A stretch of DNA of 64,000 nt from CBDHFQ01 sp965262565 (lineage in GTDB: Bacteria > Bacteroidota > Bacteroidia > J057). Below the pieces are notes generated by a model. The model saw only the letters and a program-made list of their open reading frames with translations. It searched no databases and was not told the DNA's origin. The stretch is from the NCBI GenBank assembly GCA_965262565.1, contig CBDHFQ010000008.1, positions 350,154 to 414,153 of the forward strand. Reading direction: 5' to 3'. The translations under genes were made by a program, and so were the position numbers. Positions 1-9,004 of this stretch are shown here, in pieces; the first letter of the stretch is position 1, and every line of letters starts with the position of its first letter.

Positions 1-196
1 TACCAGGGATGATAAGAGTATACAATTATGTCTCCTGAATGAAAATGGGAGATTAATAGATGCAGGAAAAATACACACTGATTTCCCGGTTTATTATGGT
101 CTCTGCGGTGAAAAAATGGATGGTCAGCTGTTTTTGTTTGCAGGTTCTGTCGGTGGTAAGGAATTGGTTTCTTATCGCCTTGACCCAATGAATTAA
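1..196 (+). CDS. C-terminal end of a beta-propeller-like protein (partial)
   Basis: An open frame runs in from the left edge of the window and stops with TAA at 194-196, giving the last 64 residues of a protein whose start is outside. The visible stretch has the alternating short beta-strand character of a propeller blade, with the segments YYGLCGEKMDGQLFLFAG and KELVSYRLDPMN at the end. This would fit a secreted sialidase-like or DUF4185-like glycan-active protein, but the fragment is too short to assign. No sorting domain follows the last strand. The frame is real because it has no stop over its whole length and ends shortly before the next plus-strand gene. Confidence 0.55.
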   Translation, partial: TRDDKSIQLCLLNENGRLIDAGKIHTDFPVYYGLCGEKMDGQLFLFAGSVGGKELVSYRLDPMN

Positions 197-245
197 TATT
201 TACTGAATTTGATATATTATTCTCCGTTTTTTAAAAACTTATATC

Positions 246-629
246 ATGCATATACGAGTATCCCTGTACCTTACGTTTCTTTTGAGCATTTCTTGTTGTT
301 TAAGTGCTCAGACCGGCAAACAAAAAGTACTCAGACATGTGGTTTGTTTCCAATTCAACAATGACGTATCAGAGAAAAGTAAAGCCGAGGCCGTACAGAT
401 CTTTTTGGACTTGAAAGACGAAATTCCTGAAATTAAAAAAATCGAAGGAGGAGAAAACATTAGTGAAGGAGGATTAAGCAAAGATTTCACCCACTGTTTT
501 ATCCTGACATTCGAAAGTGAAGCAGCAAGAAATATCTATCTGCCCCATCCTGCGCATCAGCGTATTGTTGAGAAAAACAAACCTCTGCTAAGTGATTTAT
601 TTGTATTTGATATTTGGGGAGAGGAATGA
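246..629 (+). CDS. Secreted Dabb-family (stress-responsive alpha/beta barrel) protein
   Basis: This 127-residue protein begins with a Sec signal peptide (residues 1 to about 21, ending CCLSAQ) followed by one Dabb domain at about residues 28-124. Recognisable Dabb features are the opening LRHVVCFQF strand, the central HCFILTFESEAARNIYLPHPAH segment spread over residues 80-104, and the closing LFVFDIWG strand. Dabb proteins are small ferredoxin-like dimers. In Bacteroidota the exported versions often lie near sugar-catabolism genes, and their biochemical role is mostly unknown. It is a single gene 49 bases after the preceding stop and converges on the permease gene at 641. The family call is firm and the function is open. 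Confidence 0.85.
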   Translation: MHIRVSLYLTFLLSISCCLSAQTGKQKVLRHVVCFQFNNDVSEKSKAEAVQIFLDLKDEIPEIKKIEGGENISEGGLSKDFTHCFILTFESEAARNIYLPHPAHQRIVEKNKPLLSDLFVFDIWGEE

Positions 630-640
630 AGTAGGCAACT

Positions 641-3292
641 CTATTCATTACTTAAGCATTCTATCGGATTGAGCATGGCAGTTTTAATGGTTTGGAAACT
701 TATCGTAAACCAGGCGATGATGAGTGAAAGAAGGCCAGCACTAACAAAATATCCCCAATGCAATTCAATTTTATAGGCAAAGTTGGCTAACCAGTTTTGG
801 GTTAGGAAGTAGCTTACAGGCAAGCCAATAAGGATGGCAATGGTTACCATGATAGTGATATCTAATGAAAGTATTCGAACTAATTGAGCCGAACTGGCAC
901 CTAACACTTTTCGAATGCCCATTTCTTTTTGTCTTATTTCAGCAGTAAATATTGATAAGCCAAAAAGACCTAGGCAAGAAATAAGAATAGCTAATGCCGT
1001 AAAATATCTGGAGAGTATGCCTAATCTCTCTTCAGTGAAATAAGCGGAACGGTATGATTCATCTAAGAAGGATACTTCTAATGGAATTCCATCATTAAAT
1101 TGAGCGGCGTATTTTTCAATTTGCTCAATAGTTTCCATTTGTTTGTCAGCTGCTATTTTTACAAGTCCATATTTAAGGGGCCGATTGGGAATAGAAATAA
1201 ATCTAATCAAAGTGGGTTTTACTTTTTCATGTAAAGATGAATAGTGAAAATCTTTTGTAACTCCTATAATTTGCATTCGTAACTCGCCATCCTTGATGAT
1301 TTCTCCAATAGGATGTTCTAACCCCATGGCTTTGACGGCAGATTCATTCACTACAATCTTTAAATTGCCTTGGCCACCATTCCTGAATATCGCCCCATCC
1401 TGATAAACAAATGATCGACCTTCTTTCATCTCAACCCCCAATACTTCTAAGAATTCAAGGCCTACTTCTAAATTATCAAAACTTACATTGATGTTTTGCC
1501 CCTTTCCATTCCAGGATAGACCATCGAAACTACCTGACTTTCCAGGCAGCATAAAATTCATGCTACTCGCCTTCATTACTCTTGGCAATTCTTGAATTTT
1601 TTGTAAAAAGTTATCCATGTTTTCGTTTAGTCTTCCTTCTCTTTGAAACATGATTATGTTGTTTCGATTAAGGCCTAGATTTTTTGTATACATCAATTTC
1701 ATTTGCTCATATGTGATAAAAACTGATACTATAAGAATGGTGGAGAATAGAAATTGAATTATTACAAGACCCTTGCGAGTAAAAGCTTCAGCCATATTGG
1801 TGTTAATTCTTCCCCTGAGAATTAACGCTGGTTTAAATTTAGATAGATACAAAGCAGGATAAATTCCCGCAAATATCCCTGTAAGTATGGTTAAGCCTAA
1901 AACAAAAATAAGCTGATTCGAGGAAAAAAATGCGAATCTAAGATCTTTACCCGTAATGAGGTTAAATTTTGGAACTAAAACATAAACTAATATAAGGCCA
2001 ATGATCAATGAGAGCATACTGACCAGTATTGATTCACTAAGAAACTGGATGATTAATGATTTACGATTAGCCCCCAACACTTTTTTAACCCCTATTTCCT
2101 TTACTCTTCGTGAAGCTCTTGCTGTTGAAAGATTCATAAAATTGAAGCAGGCAACGATCAGGATAAGTAAAGCGATTAACGAAAACAATTGTACATATTG
2201 AATTCTTCCTCCAACAGCTTGACCATTTTCGTATTTATTATATAAATACCTACTACTATATTTTTGGAGAAATAAGGTAGTATTTGCGGTATTTGCACTT
2301 TTATCAAAAATTAAGTTTTTAATTTGGTGATTGAGTTGGTCAATCTTTGTACCTTCTTTTATTACTACAAAGATTTCGGTACTATTATTCACCCACAACT
2401 CACTACTCTCTCTTAGGTAATATTTATTGTATAAATCGATACTGAATACTAAATCAAAATCTTCTGATGAGTTGGGATGTTTTTTAAAAACGCCAGAAAT
2501 TTGATAAATACCAGATACGTCCCCAAAAAACGCTTCGCGTTTCCATTCTATTTTTTTTCTCATGGCATCTTCTACCGAAGGAAATAACTTCAAGGCTAGT
2601 TCTTCAGAGATGACTACCTTACTCTTATCGGTCAATACATTACTAACGTTACCTTGTATAATTGGAAAAGAAAAAATCTCAAAGAAATTAGCGCTTACAT
2701 ACCTTTCCATGGACCTGAACTGGTTTTCTTCGTACGAAACGGAGCCATTTACAGCAAATTGTTTTCCTACGACGGTAATAGCAGTATCTATAGCTGGGAT
2801 TTCGTCTGCTAGGACTTGTGTTAATACTCCCGGGTTATAAGGAGTGGTTTGTAATTGAGAAGCATTTTGTGTATTCCTCATTACCTGAAATAGTCTGGCC
2901 TCTTCATTAAAAAATTTATCTACTGCCAGTTCATCTTGTACCCAAAGATAAATCAATAAAGTGCAGGCTAATCCAGTTGACAAACCAATCAAATTGATCA
3001 AAAAACTGCTTTTATAGCGGAGAAAACTACGATAAGTTATCAGTAAATTATGGGTTAACATAGAAGGGTAGCTTAATGTGTAGTGATTCACGGAAATAGA
3101 TCGGATAATTCCAGGTCGGAAAAGTAAGGCAATGTCTCTATATAGAAGTATATTCGCTTTTTTGTGGCCAAAAGCATTTACTCTTCTGGTATACAATTCC
3201 AATAAATCACCTTCAATATCAAGGTGATACGCTGGTTTACAAAACCACTTAAGAAATTTCAGGCACCATCTAGGTGGACGTATCTCTTTCAT
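641..3292 (-). CDS. MacB-like ABC transporter permease with N-terminal prefix
   Basis: This 883-residue membrane protein has the Bacteroidota permease layout. A cytoplasmic prefix (about residues 1-75, with the HLDIEGDLLELYTRR segment) is followed by a first membrane helix near residue 95, a periplasmic MacB-type domain, an FtsX core of three helices at about 370-510, a second periplasmic domain, and a second FtsX core from about 760 to the end. Motifs repeated in both cores are RASRRVKEIGVKKVLGA and EIRQKEMGIRKVLGAS, typical of FtsX/MacB permeases. Such proteins work with a LolD/MacB-like ATPase in lipoprotein, peptide or drug export, but no ATPase gene is next to it. It lies 8 bases after the PadR gene on the same strand, so it is very probably the main target of that regulator. 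Confidence 0.9.
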   Translation of the reverse strand: MKEIRPPRWCLKFLKWFCKPAYHLDIEGDLLELYTRRVNAFGHKKANILLYRDIALLFRPGIIRSISVNHYTLSYPSMLTHNLLITYRSFLRYKSSFLINLIGLSTGLACTLLIYLWVQDELAVDKFFNEEARLFQVMRNTQNASQLQTTPYNPGVLTQVLADEIPAIDTAITVVGKQFAVNGSVSYEENQFRSMERYVSANFFEIFSFPIIQGNVSNVLTDKSKVVISEELALKLFPSVEDAMRKKIEWKREAFFGDVSGIYQISGVFKKHPNSSEDFDLVFSIDLYNKYYLRESSELWVNNSTEIFVVIKEGTKIDQLNHQIKNLIFDKSANTANTTLFLQKYSSRYLYNKYENGQAVGGRIQYVQLFSLIALLILIVACFNFMNLSTARASRRVKEIGVKKVLGANRKSLIIQFLSESILVSMLSLIIGLILVYVLVPKFNLITGKDLRFAFFSSNQLIFVLGLTILTGIFAGIYPALYLSKFKPALILRGRINTNMAEAFTRKGLVIIQFLFSTILIVSVFITYEQMKLMYTKNLGLNRNNIIMFQREGRLNENMDNFLQKIQELPRVMKASSMNFMLPGKSGSFDGLSWNGKGQNINVSFDNLEVGLEFLEVLGVEMKEGRSFVYQDGAIFRNGGQGNLKIVVNESAVKAMGLEHPIGEIIKDGELRMQIIGVTKDFHYSSLHEKVKPTLIRFISIPNRPLKYGLVKIAADKQMETIEQIEKYAAQFNDGIPLEVSFLDESYRSAYFTEERLGILSRYFTALAILISCLGLFGLSIFTAEIRQKEMGIRKVLGASSAQLVRILSLDITIMVTIAILIGLPVSYFLTQNWLANFAYKIELHWGYFVSAGLLSLIIAWFTISFQTIKTAMLNPIECLSNE

Positions 3293-3300
3293 GGATCCGA

Positions 3301-3633
3301 TTATTTAAGATTAAGGATTATTGGAGGTAATGCCCGCCAAAGTACTTCTCGCGTTTCTCGATTATATTCAAGGGCCCTCTTTCCATAGACTGTCATAGTA
3401 AAGTAAAGCTTAGGTCTCCCACCTCTGGAAGCGGTAGATTCACCATGTTTGGAATCTAAATACCCTTTTTTTTCAAGTCTTCTAAGAGTAACCTGAAGTG
3501 CTCCAATACTTACGTCTCTATTAAGTCTTTGCTCAATTTCATCTTTAATGTTTACTCCATAGGCATTGCCATGCAAAATACCTACTGTCAACAATACAAT
3601 TTCTTCAAATTCTCCTAACTGATATTTCTTCAT
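3301..3633 (-). CDS. PadR-family transcriptional regulator
   Basis: This 110-residue protein is a short PadR regulator. A winged helix occupies about residues 1-85, with LGEFEEIVLLTVGILHGNAYGV at the start (helix 1 and the turn), QVTLRRLEKKGYLDS as recognition helix and wing start, and the RGGRPKLYFTMTVYGKRALE wing. PadR proteins normally repress adjacent transporter or stress genes and are released by small molecules or unknown signals. This gene is first in a two-gene minus-strand operon with the permease at 641-3292. A perfect palindrome lies just upstream of its ATG (3639-3659), so autoregulation is likely. Confidence 0.92.
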   Translation of the reverse strand: MKKYQLGEFEEIVLLTVGILHGNAYGVNIKDEIEQRLNRDVSIGALQVTLRRLEKKGYLDSKHGESTASRGGRPKLYFTMTVYGKRALEYNRETREVLWRALPPIILNLK

Positions 3634-3638
3634 TATAC

Positions 3639-3659
3639 GAATACTATAATGTAGTATTC
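3639..3659. promoter_or_regulatory. Perfect palindrome, candidate PadR operator
   Basis: The sequence GAATACTA-TAATG-TAGTATTC is an 8-base perfect inverted repeat with a 5-base spacer. It sits 5 bases upstream of the padR-like start codon (ATG read leftwards from 3633). The half site with flank, TGTAGTATTCA, occurs again at 3695-3705, giving a second, imperfect copy of the site. PadR-type repressors bind short dyads in their own promoters, so this is the natural candidate operator. The palindrome is seen directly and the binding is inferred. Confidence 0.6.
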
Positions 3660-4037
3660 ATTAAATATAGCAATTATTTAGGTTAAAACAACTATGTAGT
3701 ATTCAAAAATCTATAGTAGCCTGATAATTGTGATATTGGATTTATCTATCAATAGCTACGACAAAGCCGGTATTAATTAGTGGGTTTGAAAAAATTAAAG
3801 AATGCTAACGAGACATAATCACATTGATTTACACTATGCCTCAAGAATTAAAAATGTCTTGAAAAAAATATTGAAGTAATAACAATATTATTGTATTTTC
3901 TGATGGACTGAGGAAAATAGCACTGGAACGAGAATTCAAGTGAGAAATATGTCATGGAAAATTGCTGTGAAGAGGGGATATAATCCAGTGTAACAACATG
4001 TTTGACTAGACTAAGAATTTAAAGGAATACTACCAAT
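3660..4037. other. Intergenic region between divergent genes
   Basis: About 380 AT-rich bases separate the leftward padR-like gene from the rightward DUF1553 gene, so promoters for both must lie here. The only structure I see is the second copy of the TGTAGTATTCA half site at 3695-3705. No convincing small gene or hairpin with a T-tract was found. Confidence 0.5.
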
Positions 4038-7000
4038 ATGCTTGCGCTCATCATCAACATTACCCTTAAACGGGAACCTATCTACGCTTTACCCTATTTA
4101 ATTCTTCTCTTTCTGGGATTCGGTATGATCTCTTGCCATCACCATTTGCCAGATGAAATTGCCCATGAAATGAGTCTACTACCAGATCGTATAGACTATA
4201 ATTTTCATGTTAAACCCATACTCTCCGATCGCTGTTTTGCCTGTCATGGGCCTGATGCACAAAAACGAAAAGCTAATCTTAGGTTGGATGTCAAAGACCA
4301 GGCATACGCAACACTTGAGAGCGGAGTGGGCCATGCTATTGTTCCAGGGAAAGTCCATCGCAGCATCCTGGTAGATCGTATTCTTTCTCATGATCCTGAA
4401 GAAATCATGCCTCCTCCAGCTTCCAATCTTTCTCTCACACGTTCAGAAAAAGCGATCCTCATTAAATGGATTAAGCAGCAGGCTGAATACAAAACACATT
4501 GGTCCTTTACGAAGCCGGAAAAGCCCAGGGTACCAACAGCAGGGACAGATTGGGCGAAGAATGAGATTGACCATTTCATTGCGGAAGTTAGAGAAAGCAA
4601 ACACATAGACCCTGCTCCCGAAGCGGATCGTGAACAACTCATAAGACGTCTTTACTTTGATCTGACTGGTCTACCACCTTCTCTCGAAGATCTTGATAGA
4701 TGGTTGTCAGATAAAGATCCCAACTACTATGAACATATGGTAGATGAATTGTTGGCTTCTTCAGCTTATGGGGAACGAATGACGGCACATTGGTTGGATG
4801 TAGCACGATTTGCCGATTCGGAAGGATATCTTGACGATTTTCATCATACATTTTGGCCTTACAGAGATTGGGTGATAGAGGCATACAATAAAAATCTGCC
4901 TTATGACGAGTTTATCTTGTGGCAAGTAGGAGGGGACCAAATACCTAACGCAACTACTAAACAAATCCTGGCAACAGCTTTTAATCGAAATCATAAGCAG
5001 AACTCGGAAGGAGGAGTCATTCCAGAAGAATTTCGGGTAGATTATGTTGCGGATAGGACAAATACCGTTGGTGCTGCTTTCATGGGATTGACGGTAGGTT
5101 GTGCTCGTTGTCATGACCATAAATACGATCCATTCACCCAGGAAAATTACTATCAGCTATTCGGCTTTTTTAATTCTACCATTGAAAGAGGAGATGGAAT
5201 ATTTAGCTCAAATGCGATAGAATATGGTCAAATGGTGCCCAATAAATATTCTATGAATGCAGGTCCTGTATTGGCAATGCCAGATCCGGAGGTGGAAAAG
5301 CACAGGAACTTTTTATTGGAACAAATAAACAAGAAACAGGATAGTATTAGAGAGTTAGCCAGAAATAATGAAGTAGGATTTGATCAATGGGTAGAACAAC
5401 AAGCCAATGCTACCTCTCTTATTGATGCTGTCCAGAGTGCTACTGTTAGCCATCTTAGCTTTGATCATATGGCTGAAGGAAAAGGGAGAGATGTAGTAGC
5501 GGGAAATAAGACGCCCACCTATTGGGGATCAATTACCTCTGTTCCTGGAAAAATTGGTCAGGCTATACGTAGTAATGCAGATGGACAATTTGTTGCAGAA
5601 GGTCGTCCTGCCGCTTTTGAACGTATGGAACCCTTTACGATCAGTTTCTGGATCAATAGTCCAAAGGAATTTCACAGGGCGCATATTCTTTATAATGGAA
5701 ACGACCGGATTCAGGGCTATCGAGGGTGGGATGTTGTACTTGATACCAATGGAGTTCATTTTAGACTCAATCATGCTCACCCGTATCAATCGCTTACCAT
5801 TAAAACGGAAGATCCCCTTCCCTTAAATACCTGGGTACACTTTGTTTGGACCTACGATGGTTCCAGTAAAGCTAATGGAATGAAACTATTCCAGAATGGC
5901 GTACAAATACCTGTCAACATACTACGGGATCATTTATATCGGTCAACTAAACCCTATTTTACCTTTGCCCCTACCGTTTACAAGCCTTATAAAGGAATAA
6001 TTATTGGCAATCGACATTATGATCAGGATTTTACAGGTGGCATGATAGATGAAGTTCGAATTTTAAATAGGGAAGCTGGGAGTTTAGTGGCTACGTATCT
6101 TTATGATCAACAGAAAGGGAATCAAGCTTTCCGAGAAGCTATTAAAAAGAAAAATCCAAGCATACACTTATTTTACGACCTGTTTATTGACCAGGCACTT
6201 GAACAAGAACGCTTGGAACTCCGGGAAATCCAGGCCAGGGAAGTTGGTTTGATTGATACGGTACAAGAAATTATGGTCATGGGCGATTACGAACATCCTC
6301 GACCTACCTATGTATTGGAACGAGGAGTGTACGATGCTCATGGTAAGGAAGTGAATCCCGATGTGCCTCAATCCATTTTGCCCTGGCCAGAAGACTTACC
6401 CAAAAACCGTTATGGATTGGGGCAATGGTTAACGCACCCAGATCATCCGCTTACCTCCAGAGTAGCTGTCAACCAAATCTGGTATCTCATGTTTGGAAGA
6501 GGAATTGTGGAGACGGTAGAAGATTTTGGAAGCCAGGGAGCCTTGCCTACCCATCCAAAATTATTGGACTGGCTAGCAGTAGATTTTCAAGAACAAGGTT
6601 GGGACCTCAAACGGCTCATACGTCTAATGGTTACCTCTGCCACTTATCGTCAATCTTCACAGATCAGGCCAGAGTTAGAAGAGATAGATCCAGACAATCA
6701 TTTACTAGCCAGAGCTCCTAGGTACCGTCGTTCAGCAGAGATGGTAAGGGATAATATGCTTGCTAGTAGTGGTTTACTTAATAGAAAAATTGGAGGGATT
6801 TCTACCTTCCCATATCAACCATCAGGTCTTTGGAAAGAAGTGATGGCACATTCTTTTTTCCCGGAATATCAGATAGATTATGAACATGGTTTGTATCGTC
6901 GTAGTATTTATACGTTTTGGAAACGCAATATGCCTGCTCCGGGAATGTTAATATTTGATGCTTCCAGTAGAGCCGAATGCCAGGTCAGGCGTCAGCGGAG

Positions 7001-7352
7001 TAGTACACCTCTTCAAGCTTTGTTATTGCTCAACGATCCTCAAATGGTCGAGGGATGCAGGGTATTGGCAGTAAATATGTGGAAGCGGTCGAATGGGGAG
7101 ATAAAAGAAGCAACCAAACAGACATTTCGATTATTGACCAGTCGCCATCCAAATGAGAAAGAGCAAGAAATACTATTACAACAATACATGGATGAATTGG
7201 ACTATTTTAACGCTAATGAGGATGAAACTGCCGATTTTCTGAGTATCGGCCATCAATTACCCCCTGGCAATTTGCCCACTTCTGAAGTAGCGGCTTTAGC
7301 CCGAGTTGCGAATACAATTCTGAATTCAACAGAATCCTATTATAAAAACTAG
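4038..7352 (+). CDS. Cytochrome c/DUF1549/LamG/DUF1553 lipoprotein (planctomycete type)
   Basis: This 1104-residue protein has the PSCyt1-PSCyt2-PSD1 architecture first described in Planctomycetes. A lipoprotein signal ends at Cys33 (GMISC). A planctomycete-type cytochrome c domain carries the haem motif CFACH at residues 66-70. DUF1549 spans about 165-375 and holds a second CxxCH (CARCH, about 354-358). A LamG/concanavalin-like insert lies at about 467-680 and DUF1553 at about 790-1060. The combination suggests a surface-anchored haem protein that binds a glycan and is involved in its oxidation or breakdown, but no reaction has been established for the family that I know of. It precedes a DUF1501 gene by 54 bases and a sulfatase further on, the usual partners of this family. 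Confidence 0.92.
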   Translation: MLALIINITLKREPIYALPYLILLFLGFGMISCHHHLPDEIAHEMSLLPDRIDYNFHVKPILSDRCFACHGPDAQKRKANLRLDVKDQAYATLESGVGHAIVPGKVHRSILVDRILSHDPEEIMPPPASNLSLTRSEKAILIKWIKQQAEYKTHWSFTKPEKPRVPTAGTDWAKNEIDHFIAEVRESKHIDPAPEADREQLIRRLYFDLTGLPPSLEDLDRWLSDKDPNYYEHMVDELLASSAYGERMTAHWLDVARFADSEGYLDDFHHTFWPYRDWVIEAYNKNLPYDEFILWQVGGDQIPNATTKQILATAFNRNHKQNSEGGVIPEEFRVDYVADRTNTVGAAFMGLTVGCARCHDHKYDPFTQENYYQLFGFFNSTIERGDGIFSSNAIEYGQMVPNKYSMNAGPVLAMPDPEVEKHRNFLLEQINKKQDSIRELARNNEVGFDQWVEQQANATSLIDAVQSATVSHLSFDHMAEGKGRDVVAGNKTPTYWGSITSVPGKIGQAIRSNADGQFVAEGRPAAFERMEPFTISFWINSPKEFHRAHILYNGNDRIQGYRGWDVVLDTNGVHFRLNHAHPYQSLTIKTEDPLPLNTWVHFVWTYDGSSKANGMKLFQNGVQIPVNILRDHLYRSTKPYFTFAPTVYKPYKGIIIGNRHYDQDFTGGMIDEVRILNREAGSLVATYLYDQQKGNQAFREAIKKKNPSIHLFYDLFIDQALEQERLELREIQAREVGLIDTVQEIMVMGDYEHPRPTYVLERGVYDAHGKEVNPDVPQSILPWPEDLPKNRYGLGQWLTHPDHPLTSRVAVNQIWYLMFGRGIVETVEDFGSQGALPTHPKLLDWLAVDFQEQGWDLKRLIRLMVTSATYRQSSQIRPELEEIDPDNHLLARAPRYRRSAEMVRDNMLASSGLLNRKIGGISTFPYQPSGLWKEVMAHSFFPEYQIDYEHGLYRRSIYTFWKRNMPAPGMLIFDASSRAECQVRRQRSSTPLQALLLLNDPQMVEGCRVLAVNMWKRSNGEIKEATKQTFRLLTSRHPNEKEQEILLQQYMDELDYFNANEDETADFLSIGHQLPPGNLPTSEVAALARVANTILNSTESYYKN

Positions 7353-7406
7353 GAATAGACATTGGACAAAACATAATTACAAGAAACTGAATAATATAAA
7401 GTTCTC

Positions 7407-8882
7407 ATGGCACATCATAATGATCTCCATCCCTTTCAATATCATAAAACGCGGCGGGAATTTCTTCAAACTACCACTAGAGGCTTAGGAGCCTTGGCGT
7501 TGGGTTCTCTCATGTTTCCTGATCAAGCTCGGGCTAAAGAACACATTATTAGCGATCCAGGTCTCAATGGAGGGATGCTTGAAGCTCTCCATCATATTCC
7601 TAAAGCTAAGAGGGTGATTTATTTGTTCCAAAGTGGAGGGCCCAGCCAGATTGAACTATATGATTACAAGCCAGAATTAAATAAACGTTGGGGAGAGGAA
7701 ATTCCCGATAGTGTACGAGGTAATCAGCGATTAACTGGTATGCTTGCAGCCCAGGCCTCTTTTCCCTTAGTAGGTTCTATTTACGATTTTCAACGCCATC
7801 CTACTACGGGTGGATATTTTAGTAGCCTTATCCCCAATATTGCGAGTATAGCTGAGGATATGTGTGTTGTTAACTCTATGTATACTGAGGCCATTAATCA
7901 TGAACCTGCTGTCATTTTTATGCAAACTGGTTCTCAGCAAGTAGGAAGACCTGCTATAGGTTCATGGCTGAGTTATGGATTGGGAAGTGAGAATCAGAAC
8001 TTACCCTCTTTCATCGTTCTGCTTTCTAAAGGAAATCCAGACACTCAAAACCTGAATATGCAAGCTTGGGGAAACGGCTTTCTCCCTTCCCACCATCAAG
8101 GAGTCCGTTTCCGTTCTGGAGCAGATCCGGTACTCTATTTGTCGAATCCGAATGGAATTAATCGAGAGGGACGTCGACGTGAATTGGATTATCTGGAAAA
8201 ATTGGAACAAGAACAAAAAGCAAGATGGGGAGATTCCGAGATCGATTCCAAGATTAGCCAATACGAAATGGCTTTTCGCATGCAGACAAGCGTACCGGAA
8301 GTAACCGATCTTTCTGATGAACCGGAGTATATATTCGATTTGTACGGGCCAGATGCTCGAATTCCAGGGACCTATGCTGCGAATTGTTTGCTCGCCCGAA
8401 GACTAGCCGAAAGGGATGTTCCTTTTATACAACTGTATCACATGGGTTGGGATCAACATGGCAATCTTCCATCGGGGATTAAACGCTTAGCTCAATCAGC
8501 AGACAAGGCCTCTGCTGCCCTTGTTAAGGATCTCAAACAACGAGGACTATTAGAAGATACATTGGTTATTTGGGGGGGAGAGTTTGGGCGCACCAGTTTT
8601 TCACAAGGCAAACTTACTAAAGAAAACTATGGCCGGGATCATCACCCTCGTTGTTTTTCTATCTGGATGGCTGGTGGAGGAGTAAAGGCAGGAACCACCT
8701 ATGGGAAAACGGACGATTTTAGTTATAATATTGCGAGTAATGGGGTACATGTACACGATTTTCAGGCAACATTACTACATTTATTAGGGGTAGATCACGA
8801 ACGCTTGACATTTAAACATCAAGGGCGCAGATACCGACTTACAGATGTCCATGGGAACGTGGTGAAAGGGTTGATAGCATGA
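7407..8882 (+). CDS. Tat-exported DUF1501 (sulfatase-like fold) protein
   Basis: This 491-residue protein begins with a twin-arginine signal (KTRREFLQTTTRGLG, Arg16-Arg17) and then a full DUF1501 domain. Typical segments are YLFQSGGPSQIELYDYKPEL, NHEPAVIFMQTGS, FIQLYHMGWDQHGNL and the metal-site-like stretch IWGGEFGRTSFSQG with GRDHHPRCFSIWMAGGG. DUF1501 belongs to the alkaline-phosphatase/sulfatase fold. It almost always sits next to DUF1549/DUF1553 genes, as here, where it starts 54 bases after one. Tat export implies folding with a cofactor in the cytoplasm. The real substrate of the pair is unknown. Confidence 0.92.
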   Translation: MAHHNDLHPFQYHKTRREFLQTTTRGLGALALGSLMFPDQARAKEHIISDPGLNGGMLEALHHIPKAKRVIYLFQSGGPSQIELYDYKPELNKRWGEEIPDSVRGNQRLTGMLAAQASFPLVGSIYDFQRHPTTGGYFSSLIPNIASIAEDMCVVNSMYTEAINHEPAVIFMQTGSQQVGRPAIGSWLSYGLGSENQNLPSFIVLLSKGNPDTQNLNMQAWGNGFLPSHHQGVRFRSGADPVLYLSNPNGINREGRRRELDYLEKLEQEQKARWGDSEIDSKISQYEMAFRMQTSVPEVTDLSDEPEYIFDLYGPDARIPGTYAANCLLARRLAERDVPFIQLYHMGWDQHGNLPSGIKRLAQSADKASAALVKDLKQRGLLEDTLVIWGGEFGRTSFSQGKLTKENYGRDHHPRCFSIWMAGGGVKAGTTYGKTDDFSYNIASNGVHVHDFQATLLHLLGVDHERLTFKHQGRRYRLTDVHGNVVKGLIA

Positions 8883-9004
8883 AGAATTTAATTGTTAGCT
8901 ATTGTGGTTTATATAGTTTAAAGGAGATTGATAAAATGGGTTTCAATAACATACATCTCAACATATAGGAATTAATTCCTCTCACATCTACCTTTTCGAT
9001 TATT

